From Acidiferrum sp963764675 (lineage in GTDB: Bacteria; Acidobacteriota; Terriglobia; Acidiferrales; UBA7541): DNA of 64,000 bases. Location: assembly GCA_963764675.1 (NCBI GenBank), contig CAVXTQ010000007.1:558001-622000 (forward strand), read 5' to 3'. Below, in pieces: positions 1-9,475 of this stretch (within the stretch, counting starts at the first letter, position 1; each line of letters opens with the position of its first letter). The translations under genes and the position numbers were made by a program. The notes beneath the pieces are model-generated. The model ran no database searches. It was given only the letters and a program-made list of their open reading frames with translations, and was not told the DNA's origin.

Positions 1-197
1 GCCGGCCAGAGATTGTCCGCGCGCCAGCCGAGCGTCTTTGGAGTGTCGCGGTGCAGCAGGAAGCTGGCTGCCAGCCAAACGGGGAAAATGATCCAGGATT
101 GCGGATACGCAGCTTGCCATCGCCAGATGAACAAGGCGACTAAGATCGAGAAGGTCAGGGCTTCGAGGGAGATCAGAACTCGATTTGGGGATGCCAT
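1..197 (-). CDS. CPBP-type intramembrane protease, N-terminal fragment
   Basis: The minus strand encodes about 65 residues before the window edge cuts the gene. The start ATG lies directly after the stop codon of the upstream gene, with no spacer, so translation is probably coupled. The visible part has one or two hydrophobic segments, then a stretch ending in TLGWRADNLWP, which resembles the short 'LGF/LGW-R-DNL' segment that often precedes the core of CPBP (CAAX-type) membrane proteases. The catalytic EE..R and H motifs would lie beyond the edge and are not visible. The family call therefore rests on this N-terminal resemblance alone. It could be another small polytopic protein. Confidence 0.5.
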   Translation of the reverse strand, partial: MASPNRVLISLEALTFSILVALFIWRWQAAYPQSWIIFPVWLAASFLLHRDTPKTLGWRADNLWP

Positions 198-566
198 TTA
201 GTGAATCGCTTCGGTGGATCCTTCGCCGGAGTCGTCCACGTCGATCAAACGCAATGCGCTCTGGAACAACATTTCGATGTCGCGCTCGCTGACGAGCTTG
301 GGAGTGAGCAGGTCGTCGAGATCGAAATCGGGAAAACCGCGGTTGGTTACACGGGCCGGAAGAGATTGAAGCAAACGTTTCGCGTCGATTGCGCCCAAGG
401 CGCGAATTTCTTCGAATAGGACGCGCTGCAAAGGCTCGACGAATTTGGCCGGATCGACCAGGCGGCACAACTCGACGCGGGTGACCGGTTTGACCAGGAC
501 CGAGCAGAGTAGCCGGAGCAAGTCGCGTTCGGCGGCGATGTGGTCGGCAGGGTTCGAGACAGTCAT
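198..566 (-). CDS. Hypothetical protein, 122 aa
   Basis: This is a small acidic, mostly helical protein with no signal peptide or membrane segment. I do not recognise the family. The N-terminal part (AERDLLRLLCSVL) has the look of small helical bundles found at the ends of DnaB or DnaG, but this is too weak to call. Its ATG overlaps the TGA of the upstream hydrolase gene by four bases (ATGA), and its stop abuts the start of the CPBP gene. The three minus-strand genes are therefore very likely one translationally coupled operon. Confidence 0.6.
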   Translation of the reverse strand: MTVSNPADHIAAERDLLRLLCSVLVKPVTRVELCRLVDPAKFVEPLQRVLFEEIRALGAIDAKRLLQSLPARVTNRGFPDFDLDDLLTPKLVSERDIEMLFQSALRLIDVDDSGEGSTEAIH

Positions 567-1390
567 TGCTTGATTGTGGGCGTAGCGGCCACGGCCGCGG
601 GCAATTGATGGCGAATGAGATCTTCAACCCGCTGCCAGACGTGCTCGTCACATTCAATTTCGATGTGGCTGCGCATGAAAACGCGGGTATACCACGGATA
701 CTGCGGGCAGGAGATCGGGTTGGCGGTGTAGTCGATGCGGAAGTTGCCTAGAATCTGGGTACGAGATGCGTCGGCAGCTTGGATTTTTTGTTGGCCGCGG
801 ACAAACCCCTTGTCCTGGTAGAAATTCGCGGCGTAGCTCACATTTTCTGGAATGATGGCATCGTTTTGGCCGGACTTCGCTACGCTATCGACTTGAATGG
901 TGAGAAGGACAGGGATTCCATCAGCCTTGAGGTTGCGTGCGAGCGCAACGACCGTGCTGGCTCCCCAACTGTGGCCGTAAAGGATGACGCGCGCGGATCG
1001 CTTCTGCTCGTCGGTAGGATCGCCTTTGCGACCCGGGGCGAGAAGACGCAAAATCAGATCGTGGGCATCCGACATGCGGCGATTTTCGAACGTTTCGACA
1101 TGAACGGCGGCAGAATAATCCTTTCGCAGGCTTTGGGCGATCTGTACTGTGCTATGAACCGCGTCGTCGTGACGAACGAAGCCGCCGAGGAAACCGATGA
1201 CGATGGGGGGCGCGGGGGCAGCGGGAACGGGCTCGGACTCCACCGCGTTCGGCGAAGAGGCGCCGGGCTTGGAGCTGGCGCTGTCGGCGCAGGCGCAGAG
1301 AACTGGAAATAAACACAACAGAGCCATGGCCAGCGGGCGGAACTGCAGCACCAGTTTACGCTGGCGGCGAATCAAACTTAAGAGCGCCAT
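563..1390 (-). CDS. Lipoprotein-like alpha/beta hydrolase (GHSWG nucleophile motif)
   Basis: A 275-residue protein when started at the ATG at 1390. A longer reading overlaps the divergent NADH dehydrogenase gene and has no typical N terminus. After a basic N terminus there is a hydrophobic stretch ending in VLCAC, a plausible lipobox, so the mature protein may be a membrane-anchored lipoprotein. The body contains VILYGHSWGAST, the G-x-S-x-G nucleophile elbow of lipases and esterases, preceded by a beta-strand-like segment. A late HIEIECDEHVW segment could supply the histidine. The substrate is unknown. It is the first gene of a three-gene minus-strand operon. Confidence 0.6.
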   Translation of the reverse strand: MALLSLIRRQRKLVLQFRPLAMALLCLFPVLCACADSASSKPGASSPNAVESEPVPAAPAPPIVIGFLGGFVRHDDAVHSTVQIAQSLRKDYSAAVHVETFENRRMSDAHDLILRLLAPGRKGDPTDEQKRSARVILYGHSWGASTVVALARNLKADGIPVLLTIQVDSVAKSGQNDAIIPENVSYAANFYQDKGFVRGQQKIQAADASRTQILGNFRIDYTANPISCPQYPWYTRVFMRSHIEIECDEHVWQRVEDLIRHQLPAAVAATPTIKQ

Positions 1391-1444
1391 AGCAAATAAG
1401 ATGACAGGACGGACGGCGAGGTTACTCCGGAAGGGGCGTTGACG

Positions 1445-2773
1445 ATGGCACAACGGCATCGCGTTTTGATATTGGGAGGCGGGTTCGCCGGATTGAACGC
1501 CGCGCAAAAGCTCAAACGCGCTCCGGTTGACGTGACACTGATCGATCGACGTAATTTTCATTTATTTCAGCCGCTCATGTATCAAGTGGCGACCGGGTCG
1601 CTCTCGCCGGGCGAGATCGCGGCGCCGTTGCGGGGCGTGTTAAGCCGGCAGAAAAACGCGCGAGTGCTGCTGGGCGAAGCAGTGGACATTGATCCGGACG
1701 CGAAACGCGTCATTCTGCGGGATGGCGCGGCTTTTGACTACGATTCCCTCATTGTAGCAACTGGCTCGAAAACTTCCTACTACGGAAATGAGGCCTGGCG
1801 GCAGTGGGCGCCGAGCCTGAAGACCGTCGAAGAAGCTACCGCAATTCGGCACAAAATTCTATACGCGTTTGAGTGGGCGGAGCGCGCGGCCACCGAGGAG
1901 GAGGCGCGGGCCTGGCTTACGTTTGTGATTGTGGGGGCGGGCGCCACGGGCATGGAGCTGGCTGGGGCTCTGGGCGAGATCGCCAACGAGACGCTGAAGA
2001 ATGACTTCCGGAAGATCAATCCGACGGAGGCTCGAATCATTTTGATGGAGGGCGGGAATCGTGTACTACCTGCCTATCCCGAGGACCTATCGGCGAAAGC
2101 GGAAGGGCTAGTGAAGCGGCTTGGCGTGGAGGTCATGAAAAACGTGATGGTGACCGACATCAACGCGGAGGGGGTCACTTACAAGAGCGGCCAGGAGGTG
2201 AAGAAACTTGCGGCGAAAACGGTGCTGTGGGCCGGCGGCGTGGTGATGACGGAATTCGGGAAGAAGCTGGCGGCGCGAAGCCGGTCGGAAACCGATCGCA
2301 GCGGACGCATTAAGGTGAATCCGGACCTGACAATGGTGAATTATCCGGATATTTTCATCACCGGCGATTTGGCGCTGGTTGTCGGAGAAAAAGGGAAGCC
2401 GCTGCCCGGGGTGGCGCAAGTGGCGATTCAGGGAGGCGCGTACGCTGCTAAGACGATTCGGACGCGTGTCGCCGGCGGCAAGGCGCCTGCCGCGTTTCGA
2501 TATTTTGACAAAGGTGACATGGCGGTGATTGGCCGCGCGGCGGCAGTGGCGAATATTTTTGGGTTGCACGTTTCCGGTTTGCCGGCCTGGCTCATTTGGC
2601 TCTTTGTCCACTTAATGTACATTGTGGAGTTTCAGAATCGAGTGATCGTGTTTATGCAATGGGGATTTGAGTACCTGACGTTTAGCCGCGGGGCGCGGCT
2701 GATTACCGGCGCGGCCGAGACGGATGTGGACAAGCAGCCAAAGGCGGTTGACAGCTCCGCCGGCCGTCCGTAG
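1445..2773 (+). CDS. ndh: Type II NADH:quinone oxidoreductase (NDH-2)
   Basis: A 442-residue FAD enzyme that would pass electrons from NADH to quinone without pumping protons. The N-terminal FAD site is GGGFAGLNAA (residues about 11-20). It is followed by the 'NFHLFQPLMYQVATGSLSPG' segment typical of NDH-2, and a second dinucleotide fold around VIVGAGATGMELAGAL. A late ITGDLA motif contacts FAD. The C terminus carries a hydrophobic, aromatic segment (LPAWLIWLFVHLMYIVEF) that should sit on the membrane. I chose the ATG at 1445 because AAGGGG lies eight bases upstream. A TTG six bases earlier is too close to that site. The gene is divergent from the hydrolase operon. Confidence 0.88.
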   Translation: MAQRHRVLILGGGFAGLNAAQKLKRAPVDVTLIDRRNFHLFQPLMYQVATGSLSPGEIAAPLRGVLSRQKNARVLLGEAVDIDPDAKRVILRDGAAFDYDSLIVATGSKTSYYGNEAWRQWAPSLKTVEEATAIRHKILYAFEWAERAATEEEARAWLTFVIVGAGATGMELAGALGEIANETLKNDFRKINPTEARIILMEGGNRVLPAYPEDLSAKAEGLVKRLGVEVMKNVMVTDINAEGVTYKSGQEVKKLAAKTVLWAGGVVMTEFGKKLAARSRSETDRSGRIKVNPDLTMVNYPDIFITGDLALVVGEKGKPLPGVAQVAIQGGAYAAKTIRTRVAGGKAPAAFRYFDKGDMAVIGRAAAVANIFGLHVSGLPAWLIWLFVHLMYIVEFQNRVIVFMQWGFEYLTFSRGARLITGAAETDVDKQPKAVDSSAGRP

Positions 2774-2874
2774 CGCGTGGTGTCAGGCCCAGACGCCAAG
2801 CGCGGTTGCGGGTTAGAATGCGGGTGTTTGTTCGGGGCGGAACCTCACGTCAGATTCCGCGCGAGGAGGGGGTC

Positions 2875-4677
2875 TTGTTCCAGCGGAGGATACTGCACGC
2901 AATTCTCATGATCTGTGCCATCGCGCTAGCTGCACCGTATTGCGTCCGAGCGCAGGAAAGTTATGCCGTAATCACCCAGAACGGCGTCGCGATGAGAACG
3001 CGTGACGGCGTGACGCTGTATTCGGACATTTACCGCCCGAGAGCTGAGGGAAAATTTCCGGTCATTATGATGCGCACACCTTACGACAAGAGTGCGAGCT
3101 GGGCTTCTGGCCCTGGCTATCAGCTTGCCACGCACGGCTACGTTGTCGTGGTGCAAGATGTTCGTGGGCGCTACACGTCGGAAGGGGAGTGGTACACGTT
3201 CCGTCACGAGTCCGCCGACGGCTACGACGCGGTGGAATGGGCTGCCGCGCTGCCATACGCAAACGGCAAAGTCGGGATGATGGGCGGTTCGTACGTCGGC
3301 GCAACACAGATGCTGGCTGCGATTGCTCATCCTCCGCATCTTGCGGGAATCTGCCCGGTGGTCACGGCAAGCAACTATCACGACGGCTGGACGTATCAGA
3401 GCGGAGCGCTGGAACAGTGGTTCGACCAAAATTGGGCGACGCAACTCGCCACGAACACACTGTGGCGATTGATTGCGAAAAACACGGACGCGCTGCTGGG
3501 CGCGCCCGTTCTACCGCTCACCCACTATCCGGCATTCAATTACACCTCGCTTCCGGCGGGTGCCGATGCCACGGCGCAACTTGCGCCGTATTATCTTGAT
3601 TGGCTGGCGCATCCCGACTATGACGCGTATTGGAAACAGTGGTCCATCGAGGAGCATTTTTCGGATATTCAAGTACCCGCCCTTCACATCGGCGGCTGGT
3701 ATGACATTTTTCTAGGCGGCACGCTGCGGAACTACATGGGAATCAAGGCGCACGGTGGTACGGACGCCGCGCGCAACGGCCAGCGCCTGCTGATACAGAT
3801 CGGTGGGCACGCCGGCTTTGGGCGCCGCATCGGCGATGTCGAATTCGGCGATGAAGCCGTCAAATTTCCTTCCATTGAGGTTGTGCTTGCCTGGTACGAC
3901 TACCTTTTCAAGGGCACGCAGAACGATTTTGCCGACGCCGGCAAGCCCGTTCGAGTATTTGTGATGGGCGAGAATGCGTATCACCGGGAGTCGGATTGGC
4001 CTCCGCCGGAAGGCAAGCTCACTCGATACTTCCTGCACTCGAGCAGTTCGGCCAATTCGCTGCGTGGAGATGGCAGTCTCTCCATCACGCCACCAAAAAA
4101 AGAAACGGCTGACAAATTCACGTACGATCCGGCAAATCCTGTGCCCACTATCGGCGGTTCGCTGTGCTGCGATGCCGAGCACTACGAGCCGGGTCCGCGC
4201 GATCAGCGTGCGGCGGAAAATCGCAACGACGTGCTTGTTTACTCCACGAAGCCGCTTGCCGAGGATATGGAAGTCACTGGGCCGGTGACGCTTGAGCTGT
4301 GGGCCAAATCTTCCGCGGTGGACACCGATTTCACGGCCAAGCTTGTGGACGTTTCACCCAGCGGCTTCGCCACGGACCTCACCGACGGAATTCTGCGCAT
4401 GCGCTATCGCGATTCGCAGGAGAAGCCGGAGATGATGAATCCGGACCAGGTTTACAAGATCTCGGTGGACTTGTGGGCTACGAGCAACGTGTTTAAGAAG
4501 GGCCACATCCTTCGCCTGGAAGTTTCCAGCAGCAATTTCCCGCGCTTCGATCGCAACTTGAACACCGGCGCGGAGCAGGCGACGAGCCGCGACTTTATCT
4601 CGGCTACTAACACAATCCTGCACGACGCGGAGCATCCCTCGGCACTGTTGCTCCCGGTGCTTTCGGCCGCGCAATGA
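2875..4677 (+). CDS. Secreted CocE/NonD family hydrolase (S15-like)
   Basis: An alpha/beta hydrolase of the cocaine esterase / X-Pro dipeptidyl peptidase class. After a signal peptide (FQRRILHAILMICAIALA, cleaved near VRAQ) comes RDGVTLYSDIYRP and then the nucleophile motif GGSYVGATQ. The likely His is in GGHAGFG. The C-terminal third (from about 'DVLVYSTKPLAEDMEVTGPV') is the jelly-roll domain of the PepX C-terminal type. A TTG start at 2875 is preferred because GAGGAGGG lies four bases upstream and it gives a clean signal peptide of a 600-residue protein. An ATG at 2818 would add 19 residues. The substrate is an amide or ester that cannot be named from the sequence. Confidence 0.85.
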   Translation: MFQRRILHAILMICAIALAAPYCVRAQESYAVITQNGVAMRTRDGVTLYSDIYRPRAEGKFPVIMMRTPYDKSASWASGPGYQLATHGYVVVVQDVRGRYTSEGEWYTFRHESADGYDAVEWAAALPYANGKVGMMGGSYVGATQMLAAIAHPPHLAGICPVVTASNYHDGWTYQSGALEQWFDQNWATQLATNTLWRLIAKNTDALLGAPVLPLTHYPAFNYTSLPAGADATAQLAPYYLDWLAHPDYDAYWKQWSIEEHFSDIQVPALHIGGWYDIFLGGTLRNYMGIKAHGGTDAARNGQRLLIQIGGHAGFGRRIGDVEFGDEAVKFPSIEVVLAWYDYLFKGTQNDFADAGKPVRVFVMGENAYHRESDWPPPEGKLTRYFLHSSSSANSLRGDGSLSITPPKKETADKFTYDPANPVPTIGGSLCCDAEHYEPGPRDQRAAENRNDVLVYSTKPLAEDMEVTGPVTLELWAKSSAVDTDFTAKLVDVSPSGFATDLTDGILRMRYRDSQEKPEMMNPDQVYKISVDLWATSNVFKKGHILRLEVSSSNFPRFDRNLNTGAEQATSRDFISATNTILHDAEHPSALLLPVLSAAQ

Positions 4678-4717
4678 GTAGATCGATTTCTTCGAAGAGG
4701 GGCCTGGCAGGTACGGG

Positions 4718-4792
4718 TGGTGCCGGGGGCCAGAATCGAACTGGCTACGCCCGCCTTTTCAGGGCGGCGCTCTACCAGTGAGCTACCCCGGC
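4718..4792 (-). tRNA. tRNA-Phe (GAA)
   Basis: A complete cloverleaf on the minus strand. The acceptor stem is GCCGGGG pairing with CCCCGGC. The anticodon stem is CCGCC/GGCGG around the loop CTGAAAA, giving anticodon GAA. The T arm is GCCAG-TTCGATT-CTGGC. The discriminator is A and the 3' CCA is encoded. It lies between the CocE-type gene and the DUF488 gene. Confidence 0.95.
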
Positions 4793-4885
4793 ACGGTTCG
4801 AGCTTGTCAATTTTAGGGGCGGGCGGATTTTGTGTCAAATCGAAGAATTGGTACGTCTCGCCTGTGACGAGCCTAGACTAGAGAA

Positions 4886-5491
4886 GTGGCACCAGAGCTC
4901 AAGAGTCGAGCGCGTCAGAAGCGACCGAAGCTAACAATACTGACGATCGGTCATTCGACGCACCCGTTCGATGAGTTTGTGTCGATCTTAAAGGCGCACG
5001 ATGTTGCGCAGATTGTGGACGTGCGTACCATCCCCAAGTCTCGCCGGGTGCCGCAGTTCAACTCCGAATCGCTGGCCTCGGAGTTGTCGGCCCGCGGAAT
5101 CACGTACGTACACCTGAAGAGCCTAGGCGGGTTGCGTCACGCTACGAAGGCATCGATCAACGCTGGTTGGCGGAATGCTTCGTTTCGAGGCTATGCCGAC
5201 TACATGGGTACGGAGGAGTTCGGCCATGGCATTGCGCGATTGCTAGAGTTGGCGGTTGAGAAGCGGACCGCGATTATGTGTGCGGAGGCGGTGCCGTGGC
5301 GATGTCACAGATCGTTGATCGGGGATGCTCTGCTGGTGCGTGGCGTGCAGGTCGAAGACATCATGAACGCGAAGATACTTCGCGAGCATGCCCTGACGCC
5401 GTTCGCCAAGGTTCGAGGACTCGAAATCACGTATCCGGCGGATGAAACGATGGAGCTGTTCGCTCAGCCGGACGAGAGCGCTAGAGGATGA
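4886..5491 (+). CDS. DUF488 domain-containing protein
   Basis: A 201-residue cytosolic protein of the DUF488 family. The typical opening LTILTIGHSTHPFDEFVSIL is followed by the IVDVRTIPKSRR segment and the late cysteine motif CAEAVPWRCHRSLI. Together these are diagnostic of the family, whose biochemical role is not established. The start is a GTG at 4886, and the track of the alignment begins at about residue 15, so a slightly later start cannot be excluded. It stands alone downstream of tRNA-Phe and is convergent with ftsK, separated by a palindromic repeat. Confidence 0.85.
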   Translation: MAPELKSRARQKRPKLTILTIGHSTHPFDEFVSILKAHDVAQIVDVRTIPKSRRVPQFNSESLASELSARGITYVHLKSLGGLRHATKASINAGWRNASFRGYADYMGTEEFGHGIARLLELAVEKRTAIMCAEAVPWRCHRSLIGDALLVRGVQVEDIMNAKILREHALTPFAKVRGLEITYPADETMELFAQPDESARG

Positions 5492-5537
5492 AGTAAAGAG
5501 GGGTTGCTCTGGCCCGACCCTGTGGGGTGGCTGAAGT

Positions 5538-5587
5538 TGAGATCCTTCAGCTATCCTCGCCTGATAGCTGAAGGAGGGCAATCACGA
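5538..5587 (-). repeat. Palindromic dispersed repeat, copy 1
   Basis: The sequence TTGAGATCCTTC is followed by a perfect stem (CCTTCAGCTATC pairing with GATAGCTGAAGG). Read on the minus strand, its flanks resemble two other copies at 28270 and 32503, which share a GTCATYCTGA left flank and a GAAGRAYCTCA right flank around variable stems. It lies between two convergent genes (DUF488 and ftsK), where it could also act as a bidirectional terminator. Confidence 0.6.
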
Positions 5588-5616
5588 GAACGACTCATGG
5601 GACGACGACTCGTGCT

Positions 5617-8031
5617 TCAAGACTGCTGGGACTCGTCGAACTCGCGCATCCAGTTGCGCCCTTTGAGGAGTTCGCGGGGCCGCGTGCCGTCCGGCGGACC
5701 GACGATGCCGTCTTTTTCCATCAGATCGATCAAGTGAGCGGCACGGCCGTAGCCGATGCGGAGGCGGCGCTGGAGTGTCGAGGTGGACGCGCGTCCCATT
5801 TCGCATACCACGCGCACGGCGTCTTGATACAGGTCGTCATCCGGTTCGCTGCCCGGCGCCTCGCCGCCCTGACCAACTTCCGGATTGCCATTTTCATCCT
5901 TGGGTGCTTCCAGAAGCTGCTCGTTGTATTTCGCTTGTGCTTGCTCGCGCCAAAAATCGCAAACCGCGGTGATCTCGTCTTCGGTGACCAGCGGCCCGTG
6001 GATGCGGTGCAAGCGCGCCGAGCCCGCAGGCAGATACAACATGTCGCCCTTGCCGAGCAGCGATTCCGAGCCATTGGAATCCAGAATCGTTCGCGAATCG
6101 ACTTTGCTGGCCACGCGGAAGGATATGCGAGCAGGGAAGTTAGCCTTAATTAGGCCGGTGATCACGTCCACGGACGGCCGCTGGGTGGCCAAGATCAAAT
6201 GAATGCCGACGGCGCGCGCCATTTGCGCCAAACGGGTGATGGATTCCTCGACATTGTTGGTATCGACCATCATGAGGTCGGCCAGTTCGTCGATCACGAT
6301 AACCAGGTAGGGAAGCGGTTTGTGCTCGCTCTCTTCGACATTGTCGAACAGAGAGAGCGACTGGCTTTTTTGGAAGGTGCGGTTGTACTGGTCGATGTTG
6401 CGCACGCCGCGCTGTGCCAGCAATTTCAGACGGTTCTCCATCTCCTTGGTGGCGTTGCGGAGAACGTTGGAGGCGATCTTCGGATCGGTGACGACCGGCG
6501 CGATGAGGTGAGGAATGTTCTCGTAAAGATTCAGCTCGAGGCGCTTGGGATCGACGAGAACCATTTTCACATCGTCCGGGCTGGCCTTATAGAGGATCGA
6601 CATCATCAGAGAGTTGATGAAGACGCTCTTGCCGGTGCCCGTCGAACCTGCGATCAGCAAGTGAGGCATCGCTGCGAGGTCAGTGATGCGAATGCGGCCA
6701 TGCAGGTCGCGGCCCATCGCGAGCGTTAGCTTGCTCGGCGAATTGACAAATTCCTGGGCTTCAACGATCTCGCGCAGGGCAATCGTTTGCCGATTGATAT
6801 TTGGCACTTCGATTCCGATGGTGGACTTGCCCGGGATGCGCTCGATCAGAATCGATTCGGCTTGCAGCGCCAGGCAGAGGTCTTCGGTTAGCCCGATGAT
6901 GCGGCTGTACTTGATGCCCGCTTCGGGCTTGAACTCAAAGGTGGTGACGACCGGGCCGGGGTTGATCTGCGTTACGCGGCCTTGCACGTCGAACTCAAGG
7001 CATTTGTCCTCGATGGCCCGGGCGCGAATCTTCAACTCATCTTCGTCCAGCTTCTGGCTGCGTTCGCCTTCGCGAAGCAGCGAAACCGAGGGCAATCTGT
7101 AGTTCGTGCTGCCTTTCGCGATCTTGGGCTCAGCAGCTTTCTTCGCCGGCACCTTCTCGGTTTTTTCCCGATCCATGACAAAGATGGGAGCTTTGTGCGG
7201 ATCGCGTTCGCGAGGCTCTTCGGGCTCGTCTTTTTCTTTTTTGCTTCTGGCGCGACCAAAGACGTCGGTCGGGTCCTCAAGATGAATGGTTTGGTCGGGT
7301 TCCGGCGGAACTCCGTCATCCTCTATCACCTTCCCGGTCGCCTGATTTACAGGCTTGCGCCCGGAGATGCGAGTTTCTTGCAAGCGGCGGCGCATTCGAT
7401 CGTCTTCGCGTGCATCGCGCCACGCATGCCAGCGGGCTTGCGCTTTCTGCAGGATGCCGAGCTTCTCGACAGCTCCCATCGGGCCTTTAGAACTGCTAGC
7501 CCAAGCATGAGCACCGGAGAACGAGAATCGCGTAGTCATGAAGACCGCCACAACTAACAGGGCAAAGTCGACTAGATAAGCGCCTCGATTTAGACTGGTC
7601 AGCAAGCCGGATGAAATCAGCGAGCCCAGCAACCCTCCAGCCGGCACGGTTCCGCGAACATCGGGGAAATGCAGCAACGAAAACATCGAGGGCAGCGACA
7701 GCAGGAGCAGCGCGTAACCCACCAGCGTGGCCCACTGCGAATCGATAGCGCGGCTGCGGAACCATCGCCAGCCCAGAACCGCCAGCGCGACAGGAAGAAG
7801 GAACGCCGCGAAGCCCAGGACCTGGAACAGGAGATCGGCTCCGTAGGCGCCCACCGGGCCGATCCAGTTGCGCGCCAGGGCGCCTTCAACGTTGGGCCCG
7901 CTGACGTTGAGCGCCACGTCGTGCGGCGAATAGGAAATCAGCGCTATGGCCATCAGCGCCGCGAAAATCATGCATAGGAAGCCAATCAGCTCATTGAGCC
8001 GTTTGTTATCGGTAGGGGTCAGAAAGCGCAC
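5617..8031 (-). CDS. ftsK: DNA translocase FtsK/SpoIIIE
   Basis: An 804-residue septal DNA pump that clears and resolves chromosomes at division. The N-terminal 170 residues hold four or five membrane segments (FtsK 4TM domain). A charged linker (about 200-310) follows. The motor has the Walker A GSTGTGKS at about 462-469 and the Walker B LVIVIDELADL near 575. A winged-helix gamma domain at about 730-790 (STLQRRLRIGYGRAAHLI) should read KOPS-like polar sequences. Length and order are normal for the family. It is the last gene of the minus-strand run rnj-GNAT-uppP-ftsK. Confidence 0.95.
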   Translation of the reverse strand: MRFLTPTDNKRLNELIGFLCMIFAALMAIALISYSPHDVALNVSGPNVEGALARNWIGPVGAYGADLLFQVLGFAAFLLPVALAVLGWRWFRSRAIDSQWATLVGYALLLLSLPSMFSLLHFPDVRGTVPAGGLLGSLISSGLLTSLNRGAYLVDFALLVVAVFMTTRFSFSGAHAWASSSKGPMGAVEKLGILQKAQARWHAWRDAREDDRMRRRLQETRISGRKPVNQATGKVIEDDGVPPEPDQTIHLEDPTDVFGRARSKKEKDEPEEPRERDPHKAPIFVMDREKTEKVPAKKAAEPKIAKGSTNYRLPSVSLLREGERSQKLDEDELKIRARAIEDKCLEFDVQGRVTQINPGPVVTTFEFKPEAGIKYSRIIGLTEDLCLALQAESILIERIPGKSTIGIEVPNINRQTIALREIVEAQEFVNSPSKLTLAMGRDLHGRIRITDLAAMPHLLIAGSTGTGKSVFINSLMMSILYKASPDDVKMVLVDPKRLELNLYENIPHLIAPVVTDPKIASNVLRNATKEMENRLKLLAQRGVRNIDQYNRTFQKSQSLSLFDNVEESEHKPLPYLVIVIDELADLMMVDTNNVEESITRLAQMARAVGIHLILATQRPSVDVITGLIKANFPARISFRVASKVDSRTILDSNGSESLLGKGDMLYLPAGSARLHRIHGPLVTEDEITAVCDFWREQAQAKYNEQLLEAPKDENGNPEVGQGGEAPGSEPDDDLYQDAVRVVCEMGRASTSTLQRRLRIGYGRAAHLIDLMEKDGIVGPPDGTRPRELLKGRNWMREFDESQQS

Positions 8032-8085
8032 AGAATTCTCCTCAGCATTTGGGGAAGGCTGAGTGTGGCGACGGACCCGTTGGCG

Positions 8086-8928
8086 CTATCGCGGGCCCGC
8101 TTGAAGGAACGCCAAAACCAAAATGATGATACCAAACACCAAGCGGTAGACAATAAATACTTTCAGCGTGCGTGTTTGCAAATACTTGAGAAAAAAGGCG
8201 ATCACGAAGTAGCCAGCAATGCCGGAGACGGCGATGCTGATCGCCAGGGTCGAGACCGGAAGGTCTAGCGCGCCGGCCTTGTGCAGCTTGATCAGCGCTG
8301 GTAGCTTGGCCGCGACGGCGCCTGCGATCAGGGGGGCCGATAGCAAAAACGAAAATCGCGTGGCGGCCTCGCGCGTGAAATTGCGGAATAGCCCGGCCGT
8401 GATGGTGATACCTGACCGGGAAACGCCAGGCCAGAGAGCAACGGCCTGCGCCGCTCCAATGGCGATGGCGTCGCCCATGTTCGATTGCTCGAGTCTTCGG
8501 CTTTGCCTCGCCTTCGAGTCCGCCCACCACATCACCAGCGCGATCCCGACCATCGAAACACCGATGATTCCCGGCAAGCGCAAATGCTCCTCAATCTGCT
8601 TGTCGAATAGCTTGCCGAGGATTGCGCCCGGAATGGTACCGACGATCATGTACCAGAACAGGCGTTTGTGCTGCGCGACCTCTTTGGCAGGGGCGTTAAC
8701 GGGGTATTTGCCACCAAGGCCGCAGATGATCAGCGTCAGCCAATCCTTGAAGAAATAAAGAGCCACGGCTAGCAGGGTGCCGGCGTGCAGCGCGACGTCA
8801 AAAGCCTCGCCTGGGTCAGGCCAGTGCAGGAGCCAGGGAAAGAGAACAAGGTGCGCTGTGCTGCTCACGGGAAGAAATTCAGTGAGGGCCTGCACGAGGG
8901 CGAGGATAATCGCCTGGAACAAGGGCAT
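8086..8928 (-). CDS. uppP: Undecaprenyl-diphosphatase UppP (BacA)
   Basis: A 280-residue polytopic membrane enzyme that removes one phosphate from undecaprenyl diphosphate, recycling the lipid carrier of peptidoglycan synthesis. Both signature motifs are present: LTEFLPVSSTAHL near residue 16 and PGVSRSGITITAG near 175. About eight hydrophobic segments are seen. The ATG start gives the usual MPLFQAIILALVQ opening. It lies 18 bases downstream of the GNAT gene and 54 bases upstream of ftsK, on the same strand, so the envelope and division genes are probably co-transcribed. Confidence 0.95.
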   Translation of the reverse strand: MPLFQAIILALVQALTEFLPVSSTAHLVLFPWLLHWPDPGEAFDVALHAGTLLAVALYFFKDWLTLIICGLGGKYPVNAPAKEVAQHKRLFWYMIVGTIPGAILGKLFDKQIEEHLRLPGIIGVSMVGIALVMWWADSKARQSRRLEQSNMGDAIAIGAAQAVALWPGVSRSGITITAGLFRNFTREAATRFSFLLSAPLIAGAVAAKLPALIKLHKAGALDLPVSTLAISIAVSGIAGYFVIAFFLKYLQTRTLKVFIVYRLVFGIIILVLAFLQAGPR

Positions 8929-8946
8929 AGGACTATGGTCTTCCTT

Positions 8947-9417
8947 TTACGCCGGTTTCGATTGGGCGGTTGCCGGCAAGATTTTGCGCATCTCGTAGGC
9001 GTCGAGCCGGCCTAGATAGTAGCGCTTCAGGACTGCTTCGATACGATAGCCGTGGCGCTGCCAGAAGGCAACCGCGGCTTCGTTTTCGATGGATGTTTCA
9101 AGAAGTACATGGCGGACACCGCGAAAGGCGAAGTTTCTCTCGCTTTCCATCAACAGAGAGGAGCCGATTCCGTGCCGCCTTTGCGTACTGTCGACATCGA
9201 GCGTGATTACGTGGGCGAGGGGCGGATGCTCCTCGGACAGAATAAATCCGACAATGCTCTTGCCGTCGACGGCGACGATGCAATCGGCTGAAGACTGCAT
9301 GAGAAAATAGTGCAGCGTCGTTCGCGAGTAGGCGATGCCCTGAGGGAAGCAGGACTGGTCGAGCCGGTGGAGGGCGGCGAAGTCGTGCGGATCGTAGGCG
9401 CGTTGGATCAGGGACAT
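8947..9417 (-). CDS. GNAT family N-acetyltransferase
   Basis: A 156-residue single-domain acetyltransferase of the RimI-like kind. The acetyl-CoA pyrophosphate loop is QRRHGIGSSLL (about residues 82-92). The conserved late segment is ENEAAVAFWQRHGYRI. No membrane or signal segment is visible. It could acetylate a protein N terminus (RimI-like) or a small molecule; sequence alone does not decide. It sits 58 bases after the rnj stop and 18 bases before uppP. Confidence 0.85.
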   Translation of the reverse strand: MSLIQRAYDPHDFAALHRLDQSCFPQGIAYSRTTLHYFLMQSSADCIVAVDGKSIVGFILSEEHPPLAHVITLDVDSTQRRHGIGSSLLMESERNFAFRGVRHVLLETSIENEAAVAFWQRHGYRIEAVLKRYYLGRLDAYEMRKILPATAQSKPA

Positions 9418-9475
9418 CTCGGCTCACGTGGTTGCCAGAGATTGTTTACTGCCGGCCCAACGAAAGTAAAGCGAC